The notes beneath the pieces were generated by a model. The model did not search any database. It saw only the letters and a program-made list of their open reading frames with translations, and was not told where the DNA came from. Position numbers and translations under genes: made by a program. A DNA stretch of 44,373 nt, taken from Pseudomonas sp. AL03. GTDB taxonomy: Bacteria; Pseudomonadota; Gammaproteobacteria; Pseudomonadales; Pseudomonadaceae. Positions 23,703 through 32,824 of the stretch are shown here, one piece after another (positions within the stretch are counted from its first letter, which is position 1; every line of letters starts with the position of its first letter). The stretch is from contig NZ_JASBRE010000039.1 in assembly GCF_029960815.1 (NCBI RefSeq), positions 1-44,373 of the forward strand, in the 5' to 3' direction.

Positions 23703-25153
23703 TGCGTTTGTCCGAGCTGAAAAACGCTGGCCGCAGCCCCGGCCTGCCGCTGAACATTTCACTGGCCGATGCCGCCGGCCCTGCCGAGTTGCAATTGCTG
23801 AGTCTGTTGCGGGTGTTGCCGGGGCAGCGTTATGTCGGTGCCGGCGTCTGGCGTGGCCGGCCGGTGCTGGCCAAGTTGTTGGTCGGCAGCAAAGCGGCGC
23901 GGCATTTCCAGCGTGAACTGGACGGCGTGCGGTTGCTGGCGGCTCAGGGGTTGACCACGCCGTTGCTGCTGGCTGATGGCCTGAAGGACGGCGAGGGCGG
24001 TTGGCTGCTGTTCGATTTCCTTGAAGGCGCCGAAAGCCTTGGGGATGCCTGGAAGCAGGTCGAACACTTGCCGATGCTGGCGGATGAGCAATCGGCGGTA
24101 TTGGCCGATGCGCTGGGTGCGATTGGTCAATTGCACCGCAAGGGCCTGTGGCAGGAAGACTTGCACCTGGACAACCTGCTGCGCCAGGGCGGCCGGCTGT
24201 ATTTGATCGATGGTGCCGGGATTTGTGCGGAAACGCCTGGCCAGCCGCTGTCTCGACAGAAAGTCCTGGAGAATCTCGGGGTGTTTTTCGCCCAGTTGCC
24301 CAAGACGCTGGAACCCTACACCGAAGAGCTGCTGGTGTATTACCTGCTGAGCAACGGCGAGCATGCACTGCCCATGGAAGCGCTGCAGAAGCAGATCAGC
24401 AAGGTCCGCAGCTGGCGCCTCAAAGACTTCCTGATCAAGGTCGGCCGCGAATGCACGCTGTTCAGTGTCCAGCGCGGAGCGTTCGGGTTACGGGCGATTC
24501 GCCGCGAAGAAGAAGCGGCGATGCTGCCGGTGCTGGAGCAGGCCGATGCGTTGCTCGATCAGGGCCATCTGTACAAGACCGGCGGCGCGGCGAGCGTCGG
24601 CAAGGTCGAGGTGGCCGGTCGTACGCTGGTGATCAAACGCTACAACATCAAAGGTTTTGCCCATTGGCTCAAACGCTTCTGGCGCCCGAGTCGTGCCTGG
24701 CATTCCTGGCGCGAAGGCAATCGCCTGGCGTTTCTCGGCATCGCCACGCCCAAGCCGTTGGCGTTGCTGGAGAAGCGTTTCCTCTGGTTGCGCAGTCGAG
24801 CTTATCTGGTGACCGAGTATTTACCGGGGCCGGATATCATCGAGCGCTTTGCACCTTATGTTGAAGGCGGTGAGGCGCCGGAAGCCGAGTTGCTGGCGCT
24901 GGATCATTTGTTTGCCGAGCTGATTCTTGAGCGGATCAGTCATGGGGATTTCAAAGGGCATAACCTGTTCTGGCAGCAAGATCGCTGGGCGCTGATTGAT
25001 TTGGATTCGATGTGTCAACACGGCTCGCTCAGTAGCTTTGCCCCGGCGTATGCGCGGGATCGGGCGCGGTTCATGCGTAACTGGCCGGAGAGTAGCGCGC
25101 TTTATCAGGTCATTGATCAGCGTCTTCCCAAGGATATCTCCAGCGTTGCTTGA
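23702..25153 (+). CDS. tandem kinase-like LPS protein (two WaaP/InaA-type domains)
   Basis: 483 residues from ATG 23702, which has a GGAGG site (CAAGGAGGCGTGCTG). It is twice the length of the preceding kinases and holds two kinase-like domains in series. The first has QEDLHLDNLL near 153 with LYLIDGAGI; the second has HGDFKGHNLFW near 412 with ALIDLDSM. Both keep a catalytic Asp, though the first has Gln in place of the usual His. Likely corresponds to PA5006. Last of the kinase series; overlaps the preceding stop by one base. Substrate unknown, presumably LPS core. Confidence 0.85.
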   Translation: MRLSELKNAGRSPGLPLNISLADAAGPAELQLLSLLRVLPGQRYVGAGVWRGRPVLAKLLVGSKAARHFQRELDGVRLLAAQGLTTPLLLADGLKDGEGGWLLFDFLEGAESLGDAWKQVEHLPMLADEQSAVLADALGAIGQLHRKGLWQEDLHLDNLLRQGGRLYLIDGAGICAETPGQPLSRQKVLENLGVFFAQLPKTLEPYTEELLVYYLLSNGEHALPMEALQKQISKVRSWRLKDFLIKVGRECTLFSVQRGAFGLRAIRREEEAAMLPVLEQADALLDQGHLYKTGGAASVGKVEVAGRTLVIKRYNIKGFAHWLKRFWRPSRAWHSWREGNRLAFLGIATPKPLALLEKRFLWLRSRAYLVTEYLPGPDIIERFAPYVEGGEAPEAELLALDHLFAELILERISHGDFKGHNLFWQQDRWALIDLDSMCQHGSLSSFAPAYARDRARFMRNWPESSALYQVIDQRLPKDISSVA

Positions 25154-25160
25154 ATCCCTT

Positions 25161-25183
25161 CGCGAGCAGGCACGCTCCCACAG
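25161..25183 (+). repeat. REP-like sequence
   Basis: CGCGAGCAGGCACGCTCCC, followed by ACAG, matches the GCGAGCAGGCTCGCTCCCACAG type of extragenic repeat common in Pseudomonas. It lies just after the kinase-gene stop. Confidence 0.6.
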
Positions 25184-25348
25184 AACCACCGTGTTGACGG
25201 AAAGGCTCAGGGCGTGAAGGGGCCAGACCAGCCACTCGAGATTAAGGGACAGGTTTTTATGAATCGTCCTACATGATCTACAGAGCCCATGAACTGTGCC
25301 CTGAATAGCCGCGATGCTAGTTTGCCTGACGTTCACGGAGGGCAGATT

Positions 25349-25684
25349 TTGACGATAAAAATGGCGGTGTTGCTGGGCACTTTCTCATTGGCGTTATCGG
25401 GCTGTGGGACCGCTGTTACGGTGCTGCAGGATGATGCCGAGGCTACCCGCGGCCTCAGGAAGCAAAAGACTTATTGTCAATCCATTCCCCGTATTTACAG
25501 CGGTCTGGCTTACGATTTTTGTGTGCTGAATGCGCCGCCGGACCCCACGGGTTTTCTTGTGCCGTTCGTTCTGCTGGATCTGACGTTGTCTGGTGTTCTG
25601 GACACCGTTGCATTGCCCTACACGATTTACCGGCAGACAACCGACGGCAATATCAGTATTTACTGGAGGTCAGGCCGCGGATGA
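25349..25684 (+). CDS. YceK/YidQ family small lipoprotein
   Basis: 111 residues from a TTG start at 25349, chosen because GGAGGG lies six bases upstream; an ATG at 25361 also works. N-terminal TIKMAVLLGTFSLALSGCGT is a lipoprotein signal with lipobox LSGC, so the product should be lipid-anchored. Conserved segments YCQSIPRIYSGLAYDFC and DLTLSGVLDTVALPYTIYRQ identify the YceK/YidQ family, of unknown function. It interrupts the LPS kinase and carbamoyltransferase genes and may have no role in LPS. Confidence 0.85.
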   Translation: MTIKMAVLLGTFSLALSGCGTAVTVLQDDAEATRGLRKQKTYCQSIPRIYSGLAYDFCVLNAPPDPTGFLVPFVLLDLTLSGVLDTVALPYTIYRQTTDGNISIYWRSGRG

Positions 25685-25759
25685 GCAATCCCGCCTGCTT
25701 TCGTCCGGATCATCTTTACAGGGGCAATATGCGCTGGGTCATTCCCGCCATGTTTACGC

Positions 25760-25765
25760 TATAAT
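25760..25765 (+). promoter_or_regulatory. -10 box of the wapO-waaL transcription unit
   Basis: A perfect TATAAT about 93 bases upstream of the GTG start at 25858. The -35 region around 25736-25742 (GGGTCAT) is weak. The leader then holds two small hairpins, CTCGC/GCGAG (25784-25798) and GGCGC/GCGCC (25816-25828), before the GAAGAGG ribosome site. Confidence 0.6.
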
Positions 25766-25857
25766 CCCGCCCTTTAGCTGCCACTCGCCCTTTGCGAGGG
25801 CACATTAATCTTTGAGGCGCCTTGCGCCTGCATGCAGACTGAAGAGGCTAGACCCCT

Positions 25858-27615
25858 GTGGCATTGACGATTCTTGGCCTGTCCGGCGCCCTTAGCCATG
25901 ATCCTTCCGCAGCGTTGTACATCGACGGCAAGCTGGTCGCGGCGGCTGAGGAAGAGCGCTTTGTGCGCGATAAACATGCAAAGAACCGCATGCCTTACGA
26001 GTCGGCGAAGTTCTGCCTCGAGCAGGCTGGCATCAAGCCGTCCGACGTTGATGTGGTAGCGATTCCATTCGCACCAATCAGCCTGTTCGGCAAGGCTCGC
26101 TGGCATTACGCCAAGCGTTACTGGTACGCCCCGGACCGCGCGCTTGACGCGATCCTGATGGGTAACCGTCGCTACAAGCGCTATCGCAACAAGATTGTCT
26201 GGTGCCTCGAGCAATTGGGTTTCGATCCGAAGAAAATCAAGATCGAACCGGTCGAGCATCACCTGGCTCACGCCTCCAGCGCTTATCACTGCTCCGGTTT
26301 CAAAGAGAAAACCGCGATCCTCGGGATCGACGGCAAGGGTGAGTACGCCACGACCTTTTTCGGTTACGGCGAAAACGGCAAGATCCACAAGATCAAGGAG
26401 TTTTTCGATCCGGATTCCCTCGGCGGCCTGTACGGCGCGATCACCGAGTTCCTCGGTTTTGAGATGCTCGACGGTGAGTTCAAGGTCATGGGCATGGCGC
26501 CGTATGGTGATGCCAGCAAATACGATTTCTCGCGTCTGGCTTCGTTCGAGAACGGCGAGCTGGTGATCAACACCGACTACGCCAACGTCATCGGCTTGCG
26601 TCGTTATAAAGAGAAAGGCAAAGGCTTCTATTTCTCGCCGAAGCTGATCGAGTGGCTGGGTCCGAAGCGCGAAGGCGACATCGCCGACGAGCCGTACATC
26701 CACTACGCCGCGAGCATGCAAGCGTTGTTCGAAAAGATCTCGCTGCAGATGATCGACCACTATCTGGGCGACGTACTCAAGGAAACCGGCAAACTGGCCT
26801 TCGCCGGTGGCTGTGCGTTGAACGTCAAACTGAACCAGAAAATCATCGCCCGCGACGACGTCAAAGAGTTGTTCGTGCAGCCGGCGTCCGGCGATGCCGG
26901 TACTGCGGTCGGTGCTGCGGCTTACGTGTCCCACGCCCGTGGTGTACCCGTCGAGAAGATGGAACACGTCTACCTCGGCCCGTCCTACACCAACGAAGAC
27001 GTGCTCGCTGCGTGTGCCCGTCACCCGAGCAAGCCTGTATGGCGCAAGCTCGAGAACATGCCGGAAAACATTGCCAAAATCATGGTCGACGGCAACCCGG
27101 TGGCCTGGTTCCAGGGTCGCATGGAGTTCGGTCCGCGCGCCTTGGGTGGTCGTTCGATCATCGGTTGCCCGAGCGCCACCGGCGTGGCTGACCGGATCAA
27201 CCATCAGATCAAGTTCCGCGAGCGCTGGAGGCCTTTCTGCCCGTCGATGCTCGACACCGTTGCACCGCAGATGATCAAGATTGATCATCCGGCGCCGTTC
27301 ATGACCTTCACCTTTGAAGTGGCTGAAGAGTGGAAGACCCGCGTGCCGGAAGTCGTCCACGAAGACGGCACGTCGCGGGCCCAGGTGCTCAAGCGCGAAT
27401 ACAACCCGCGCTACTACGACATGATGAAGGCGCTGGAAGTGCTGACCGGTAACGGCGTGTCGCTGAACACCTCGCTCAACCGTCGTGGCGAACCGATGAT
27501 CTGCTCGCCGACGGATGCCCTGAACATGTTCTTCGGTTCCGATCTACAGTATCTGATCATGGAAGACATCCTGGTGGTCAAAGAGGGCGCGGACGCATAT
27601 GACACGCTCGGCTGA
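25858..27615 (+). CDS. wapO: LPS core carbamoyltransferase (NodU/TobZ family)
   Basis: 585 residues with a GTG start. This family moves a carbamoyl group from carbamoyl phosphate via ATP to a sugar hydroxyl; in Pseudomonas the acceptor is heptose II of the LPS core. N-terminal SGALSHDPSAALYIDGKLVAA and EHHLAHASSAYHCSGF (metal-binding His, near 134-149) form the Kae1-like domain. The C-terminal GRMEFGPRALGGRSI near 419-433 is the carbamoyl-phosphate domain signature. It has its own TATAAT promoter and overlaps the following glycosyltransferase by 17 bases. The symbol follows the PAO1 order from memory. Confidence 0.9.
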   Translation: MALTILGLSGALSHDPSAALYIDGKLVAAAEEERFVRDKHAKNRMPYESAKFCLEQAGIKPSDVDVVAIPFAPISLFGKARWHYAKRYWYAPDRALDAILMGNRRYKRYRNKIVWCLEQLGFDPKKIKIEPVEHHLAHASSAYHCSGFKEKTAILGIDGKGEYATTFFGYGENGKIHKIKEFFDPDSLGGLYGAITEFLGFEMLDGEFKVMGMAPYGDASKYDFSRLASFENGELVINTDYANVIGLRRYKEKGKGFYFSPKLIEWLGPKREGDIADEPYIHYAASMQALFEKISLQMIDHYLGDVLKETGKLAFAGGCALNVKLNQKIIARDDVKELFVQPASGDAGTAVGAAAYVSHARGVPVEKMEHVYLGPSYTNEDVLAACARHPSKPVWRKLENMPENIAKIMVDGNPVAWFQGRMEFGPRALGGRSIIGCPSATGVADRINHQIKFRERWRPFCPSMLDTVAPQMIKIDHPAPFMTFTFEVAEEWKTRVPEVVHEDGTSRAQVLKREYNPRYYDMMKALEVLTGNGVSLNTSLNRRGEPMICSPTDALNMFFGSDLQYLIMEDILVVKEGADAYDTLG

Positions 27616-28729
27616 ACGCCATGTGCTGCAGTTCTGTCACGGCTATGACGGGCCGTTTCTGGACTGCGCCCGGCAGTACGCCAGCCTGTTCGCGGGGACC
27701 GGTTATCGTGTGACCACGGTGTTTCTGACCGGGGCCGCAGACAGTGAGGTCGCCGCGGGCTGTGCTTCCGATGAAGTGTTGTTCATGGAATACAGCTCCA
27801 AGGCCATTCGTGGCCTGAAGCTGGGCGCCATCGGCGATCTGCGCAAGATCGCCGCCTCGCGCAATTTCAGTCTTTGCATCGCTCACCGATTCAAACCTAT
27901 CTATATCGCCTTGCTCGGTACCTCGTTGCCGGTGATTGGCGTGCATCACGCGTTTGGCGATTACCAGCGCGGCACCCGCAAACTGTTCGCGAATATTTTC
28001 CGCAAACGCCTGAGCCTGCTCGGGGTTTCCGATGCGGTGCGCGACGACATGCGTCATTGCCTGCCGAAGTGGCCGGCGGCGCGGATTCAAACACTCTATA
28101 ACCGGATTGATGTGCAAACCTTGCAGGACAGCCAGGTGTCAGTTCGCGAAGCTCGGGAAACCCTGGGCCTGGCGATGGATGCCTGGGTTGTTGGCAACGT
28201 CGGAAGGCTGCATCCGGACAAGGATCAGGCCACGCTGCTGCACGGTTTTGCTGCGGCGTTGCCGGGTTTGCCTGCCAACAGTCAACTGGTGATTCTCGGT
28301 GCCGGTCGACTGGAGCAGGACCTCAAGGCCCTGGCCCGTGAGCTGGGTATCGGCGACCGCGTGCTGTTCCTCGGTCAGGTACCTGAGGCTCGGCGTTATT
28401 TCCGTGCCTTCGATGTGTTTGCGTTGAGCTCCGATCATGAACCGTTCGGCATGGTGCTGCTGGAAGCCATGGCTGCCGGCGTGCCGTTGCTCGCCACGGC
28501 GTGCGGTGGGGCGAAGGAAGTGGTTGAGGGCGTCGGTATTCTGTTCCCGCTGGGCGATGCCGAGCACTTGGCTCAAGGGCTGCAACATCTGGCCGCGATG
28601 GACGAGCAGCAACGTCACCAGTGTGTCGAGCTGATGCTTGATCGCTTGCGTGAGCGCTTCTCCGACCGCACGGTGCGCGATGCTTTCTGGCGTTTGCCGC
28701 ACGTTACCGAACTGGCACCGAGGGGCTGA
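27599..28729 (+). CDS. wapH: LPS outer-core glycosyltransferase, GT4 family (WapH)
   Basis: 376 residues. GT4 signature: donor-binding half with NVGRLHPDKDQATLLHGFA near 200 and the EX7E region DHEPFGMVLLEAMAAGVPLLATACGG near 280-305. In P. aeruginosa the gene at this place (PA5004) is WapH, thought to add glucose II to the outer core. Cytoplasmic, no signal or membrane segment. Its ATG lies inside the carbamoyltransferase gene, and its TGATG stop overlaps the next start by one base. Confidence 0.85.
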   Translation: MTRSAERHVLQFCHGYDGPFLDCARQYASLFAGTGYRVTTVFLTGAADSEVAAGCASDEVLFMEYSSKAIRGLKLGAIGDLRKIAASRNFSLCIAHRFKPIYIALLGTSLPVIGVHHAFGDYQRGTRKLFANIFRKRLSLLGVSDAVRDDMRHCLPKWPAARIQTLYNRIDVQTLQDSQVSVREARETLGLAMDAWVVGNVGRLHPDKDQATLLHGFAAALPGLPANSQLVILGAGRLEQDLKALARELGIGDRVLFLGQVPEARRYFRAFDVFALSSDHEPFGMVLLEAMAAGVPLLATACGGAKEVVEGVGILFPLGDAEHLAQGLQHLAAMDEQQRHQCVELMLDRLRERFSDRTVRDAFWRLPHVTELAPRG

Positions 28730-29625
28730 TGCTCAACCGATTTCAAGGCTGGCGCGAACGTGGCTGGGCGGTAGTCGACGCCTCGGCATATGCCGAGGCC
28801 TGGCAACGTTATGGCGGCAGCGTCGCCACTCATCCCATGGTGGTCGACCGGCTGGCGCAGTTGGCCGACATCCCTGTGCGCTACCTGGCCTGGGAGCAAA
28901 ACGGTGAAGTCAAAGCTGCAATCCCGACCTGGGGGCGCGACCTTGCCTTGTCCAAGGATGTACTCAAGCGCTGTGGTAAAAAAGGCCTGTTCGACCTCGG
29001 TAATGCCGAGTTCATCCTGCCGGCCGCTGCCGATGCACAAGCGCCGCTGCGTCATCGCGCACGCTACTTGTCGGTGCTGAATGAAGGCCGCTTCACCGGC
29101 ATCAAATTGCAGGCCGAGCAACTGGCGATGGCCCGCACTCCCGAAGAACTGTCGAAGAAGTTTCGCTACAACCAGCGCCGTGAATTGCGATTGCTGGAAG
29201 AGGCGGGCGGAGTGGTTCGGCCGGTCGCCGAATTTTCCAGCAGTGAACTGGCAGCGATCTATTGCGACCTGTTCCAGCGCCGCTGGGGCTTCTCGGCGAC
29301 GGGGGCCGAGCGCATGGCTGAGGTCATCGAATTGCTGCGTGACTTGCTGATCGGCTCGGTGATTTTTCTCAACGATGCGCCGATAGCGATTCAACTGGTC
29401 TACCGTGTCGAGACGCCACAGTGGATCAGCGTCGAGTACATCAATGGCGGCGTCGATCCCGAAACCCGCGAATTCAGTCCTGGCAGCGTGCTGAGTTTTC
29501 TCAATACGCAAAGCGCTTGGGAGCATGCCCGGGCGTTGGGCAAACCCTTGCGCTTTTCTTTCGGTCGCGCTGACCGTGAATACAAGGATCGTTGGTGCAA
29601 TCCTGTGCCGGTGTTCACCGTATGA
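28729..29625 (+). CDS. Mig-14 family protein (antimicrobial peptide resistance, GNAT-like)
   Basis: 298 residues. It matches the Mig-14 group by KKGLFDLGNAEFILPAA, KFRYNQRRELRLLEE and the C-terminal FSFGRADREYKDRWCNPV. The middle part has a GNAT-like acyltransferase layout. Mig-14 of Salmonella supports survival against cationic peptides inside macrophages; the PAO1 gene at this location is PA5003 from memory. Its reaction is not established. Coupled on both sides by short overlaps in the wapO-waaL unit. Confidence 0.8.
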   Translation: MLNRFQGWRERGWAVVDASAYAEAWQRYGGSVATHPMVVDRLAQLADIPVRYLAWEQNGEVKAAIPTWGRDLALSKDVLKRCGKKGLFDLGNAEFILPAAADAQAPLRHRARYLSVLNEGRFTGIKLQAEQLAMARTPEELSKKFRYNQRRELRLLEEAGGVVRPVAEFSSSELAAIYCDLFQRRWGFSATGAERMAEVIELLRDLLIGSVIFLNDAPIAIQLVYRVETPQWISVEYINGGVDPETREFSPGSVLSFLNTQSAWEHARALGKPLRFSFGRADREYKDRWCNPVPVFTV

Positions 29626-31064
29626 GCCAGCCCATGAACCGCAAACAGCAATTGCTCAAGCGTCATCGGCGCATCAAGCGCATCGGTCTGCTCATCGCGT
29701 TGGCGCTATTGATTGCCATCGGCGTACTGGTGACCTGGTGGCTGCCGTTGGTGCTCGCGGTTCTGGGCTGGATTGCCCACGAGGCATGGTTCGCCGACCA
29801 TTTGTTTTATTCGCCCAAAGACGATTACCAGTACAGCTTTCCACCGTACACCCAACAACCCAAGGTCCACCTTGATGGTGAGCGTTTGCGCCTGGACGAC
29901 GGCGTCATGCTGGTCGACGACGCCACTCTGGTTTTGGCGCTGCGGATAAAAAGCACCTGGCTGGGACGCTTTATCGATCCAGTGGTCGAGTTGTCGGGGG
30001 GGGATAACCCGGACCGACAAACCTTTGAGCGTGGTGTGAACGGCTTGCGTTACCTCAACCTCAGTGGTCAGGCGCACGTTCTGTCGCAAGGTGAGTTACG
30101 TCTGCGCGGGCGTTTCTGCCGATTGCTCGGTGAACCGGTGCTCTGGGCGTTCGAGCATGCGGATTACAGCCGTCAGCGGGTGATGGTGATCGCGCCCCAT
30201 GCCGACGATGCCGAGCTGGCCGCATTCGGGTTGTACAGCAGCGCCAATCAAAGCTGGATCGTGACCATGACCGCCGGTGAAATCGAGGCCGAGCACTATC
30301 AGCAGATGGGGCTCAACGGCGTCGAAGCGTCACGGCTGAAAGGCTCGCTTCGAGCCTGGGACAGTCTCAGCGTGCCGTTGTGGGGCGGCGTACCTCAGGA
30401 ACGCTGCATTCAGTTGGGGTATTTCTGCCTGCAATTGCCCGCCATGCAAAGCGCGCCGACCGAGGCCGTGGTGTCCCGTGAGGCACAACTTGGCGATACT
30501 CGGTATTTTCGACGGTTCAATCCGTTTGCCCTGGGCAGTGACGTCGATGGCATACCGTCCTGGAACAATCTTCTGGCCGACCTGAGCGAGTTGATCGAGC
30601 GTGTCCAGCCCCAGGTCATTGTCTTGCCACATCCGCGTTTCGACCCGCACCCAGACCATCTATGCTCACAGCAGGCGGTGATGCAGGCACTGAGCGGGAC
30701 AGCCTGGCAGCCCGAAACCTTGTTGCATTACGCCAATCATTTGCATGACAACGATCGCTGGCCAATGGGTGATGCCAGTACTGGCGTGACACTGCCGCCA
30801 CAGATCAATAGTCATGAACCGTTGCGGCCTTGGGCACTCTGCCTGTCGTCCGAAAAACAGTGGCACAAGGCTATGTCGTTGGGCATGATGCACGACCTTC
30901 AGCCCCGACTTCCCCTCAAGCGTCTACTTCGCCGGGCGATACAACGTTGTCTGGCGGCCCGACACTGGCCGGCTTTCGGCGAAAACGAGTTCTTCCGTAA
31001 AGCGGTGCGACGCCACGAATTATTCTGGGTCCAAGAGCTGTCTGGAAAGAGAGAGACCAATTGA
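29622..31064 (+). CDS. dnpA: PIG-L family de-N-acetylase DnpA
   Basis: 480 residues from the ATG at 29622, which overlaps the previous stop as ATGA. One or two membrane helices lie near the N-terminus (IGLLIALALLIAIGVLVTWW and following, about residues 20-55). The PIG-L domain has the zinc motifs APHADD near 190 and HPDH near 344. DnpA (PA5002) is reported to be needed for fluoroquinolone persistence in P. aeruginosa and probably trims N-acetyl groups from LPS-core sugars. The enzyme faces the cytosol or membrane surface; substrate unproven. Confidence 0.88.
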   Translation: MSQPMNRKQQLLKRHRRIKRIGLLIALALLIAIGVLVTWWLPLVLAVLGWIAHEAWFADHLFYSPKDDYQYSFPPYTQQPKVHLDGERLRLDDGVMLVDDATLVLALRIKSTWLGRFIDPVVELSGGDNPDRQTFERGVNGLRYLNLSGQAHVLSQGELRLRGRFCRLLGEPVLWAFEHADYSRQRVMVIAPHADDAELAAFGLYSSANQSWIVTMTAGEIEAEHYQQMGLNGVEASRLKGSLRAWDSLSVPLWGGVPQERCIQLGYFCLQLPAMQSAPTEAVVSREAQLGDTRYFRRFNPFALGSDVDGIPSWNNLLADLSELIERVQPQVIVLPHPRFDPHPDHLCSQQAVMQALSGTAWQPETLLHYANHLHDNDRWPMGDASTGVTLPPQINSHEPLRPWALCLSSEKQWHKAMSLGMMHDLQPRLPLKRLLRRAIQRCLAARHWPAFGENEFFRKAVRRHELFWVQELSGKRETN

Positions 31065-32017
31065 AAGTTCTGTTTCTGGTGCAGAAAGAGCAGCGAGCGA
31101 TCCTCGATCGACTGTATGACGGTATCGCCGAGCACTGCGACTGCGACAAGCGCGAGCTGACCAGCGCGGAGCAGGACGACTTGCAGGGCTACTTTCGCAA
31201 GCATGTCGATGTGAGCCGCTATGACAGGATTGTTTTCTTCCTGCGCTTCAAAAAAGAAATCAGACAGGTGAGGTTCATACAAACCCTGCCCAATCTGGTT
31301 ATTCTGGAGCACGATGCGTACCAGAATTACATCCCGTGCAAGTACACGGGCAAGTTCAGCGACCATTACCGCAAGCTGCCTTGGGTGCGGGTAATCAGCT
31401 CGGGTTTCATGGTCAGCCAGCGCTTGCGTGATGAAGGGTTTGACGCGCATTTCGTGCCCAAGGGCTACGATCAGGCGCTGTTGCAAAACTGCCAGCGTGA
31501 ACGTGATATCGAGCTGGGTTTCGTCGGCAGTCTCAACAGCGTGGCGTATGCCGGACGCAAGGCCATGCTCGAGTCCGTGGCCGAAGTGGAGAACCTGCTG
31601 ATCACGCGCACCAAGTCGGGTGAAGAATACTGCGAGACGTTGAGCCGGATCCGTTACTTCGTGAGTGCCGACGTTGGCATGGGCGAATACATGATCAAGA
31701 ATTTCGAAGCCATGGCCTGTGGTTGTGTGCTGTTTGCTTACGATCAAGGGGAAGCAGAGAATCGCGCGCTGGGGTTTGTCGATCTGCACAACATCGTGCT
31801 CTATCGAACCCGCGACGAACTCAGGGAAAAACTGGCGGTGTTACGCGAGTCCCCACAGCTGACCGAGGCCATTTCATTGGCCGGACAGGCTCTGGTAGAG
31901 CAGCGTTACACGTTCCGGGCTGTAGGGCATTCGATTGTCGACGCCCTGCGTGCGCCGCTGCGCGAGCATGTCCCGCTGGGCTGGAAAGAAAAATTACGCT
32001 TGTCGCTGGGGCTGTAA
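31061..32017 (+). CDS. ssg: cell-surface polysaccharide/LPS glycosyltransferase Ssg
   Basis: 318 residues with a TTG start overlapping the dnpA stop (TTGA), preceded by GGAAAGAGAGAG. N-terminal MKVLFLVQKEQRAILDRLYDGI and KNFEAMACGCVLFAYDQGEAEN (the GT4-like donor end near 220-240) match Ssg, PA5001. In P. aeruginosa and P. fluorescens ssg mutants have altered LPS and exopolysaccharide, phage sensitivity and motility. Cytosolic. It precedes wapR by a short gap. Confidence 0.88.
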   Translation: MKVLFLVQKEQRAILDRLYDGIAEHCDCDKRELTSAEQDDLQGYFRKHVDVSRYDRIVFFLRFKKEIRQVRFIQTLPNLVILEHDAYQNYIPCKYTGKFSDHYRKLPWVRVISSGFMVSQRLRDEGFDAHFVPKGYDQALLQNCQRERDIELGFVGSLNSVAYAGRKAMLESVAEVENLLITRTKSGEEYCETLSRIRYFVSADVGMGEYMIKNFEAMACGCVLFAYDQGEAENRALGFVDLHNIVLYRTRDELREKLAVLRESPQLTEAISLAGQALVEQRYTFRAVGHSIVDALRAPLREHVPLGWKEKLRLSLGL

Positions 32018-32056
32018 AGCCGGGCGATTAAACAACCAATGGTGCGGTGTAAACAA

Positions 32057-32824
32057 ATGCTGTTCAGCGAGACTAGCGACATTTCGGTAGTAATTACTAG
32101 TTGCGGTCGCTTCGATCTGTTGAAGCGAACCCTCGAGACGTTTGACCGGTTCAACACGGCTCCCATCCGTAAAGTGTTCATCACCGAGGACTCCGGCGAC
32201 AGCGCCGTAGAGGCCTGTATTCCGGAGCACTGGAGGGCACATACCCAGTTCTTCATCAACAACCCACGCCTGGGTCAGTTGCGGTCCATCGATGCCGCCT
32301 ATGCCCAGGTGCAGACGTCGTGGATTTTCCACTGCGAAGACGACTGGGACTTCTACCGTGAAGGGTTTATCGAAGAATCCCAATGCCTGCTGGAGGAAGA
32401 TCCACAGGCGCTGCAAGTGTGGTTGCGCAGCTTCAATCATGACCTGATGGTTCACAGCCCTTACGTGTTCCTGAACGAGCGCAAAGTCAGCCGTGGCATT
32501 CCTTTCTACGTACTGGGCTCGCAAAAGGCCGAGTGGCAAGGTTTTTCCTTTAATCCAGGGCTGCGCCGTCGTGCGGATTACCTGACGCATGCGCCGTATT
32601 CCGCATTTTCCGGGGAGAAAGACCTGTCGCGTCTGTATGCTGGCGAAAACCGCTATGCGTTGATTCTGGAAAACGACGCGGTATTGCACACCGGCTTCGG
32701 AGAGCATGTGGTGGTTCCGAAGGAGCGAGTGAGCAAATTACGGCGTAAACGTATCGATCGGCTGAAGCTGATCGCAGCTCTTATTTTGGGTCTTGCAATA
32801 GGTTGGGTGCTGCATGGAATTTAG
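32057..32824 (+). CDS. wapR: LPS core glycosyltransferase, GT2 family (WapR-type rhamnosyltransferase)
   Basis: 255 residues from ATG 32057 (MLFSETSDISVVITSCGRFD); an in-frame ATG at 32039 adds six residues. GT2 features: ISVVITSCGRFDLLKRTLET start, ITEDSGD and the metal site HCEDDWDFYREGF near 92-104. The C-terminal LIAALILGLAIGWVLHGI is a membrane anchor. In PAO1 WapR (PA5000) adds the alpha-1,3 rhamnose that accepts O antigen, so its placement just before waaL makes sense. Overlaps waaL by 11 bases. Confidence 0.85.
   Translation: MLFSETSDISVVITSCGRFDLLKRTLETFDRFNTAPIRKVFITEDSGDSAVEACIPEHWRAHTQFFINNPRLGQLRSIDAAYAQVQTSWIFHCEDDWDFYREGFIEESQCLLEEDPQALQVWLRSFNHDLMVHSPYVFLNERKVSRGIPFYVLGSQKAEWQGFSFNPGLRRRADYLTHAPYSAFSGEKDLSRLYAGENRYALILENDAVLHTGFGEHVVVPKERVSKLRRKRIDRLKLIAALILGLAIGWVLHGI

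Noticed and set aside
25774..27360. 528-codon minus-strand frame opposite the carbamoyltransferase gene
   Set aside because: No recognisable domain, and the plus-strand gene has full family motifs.
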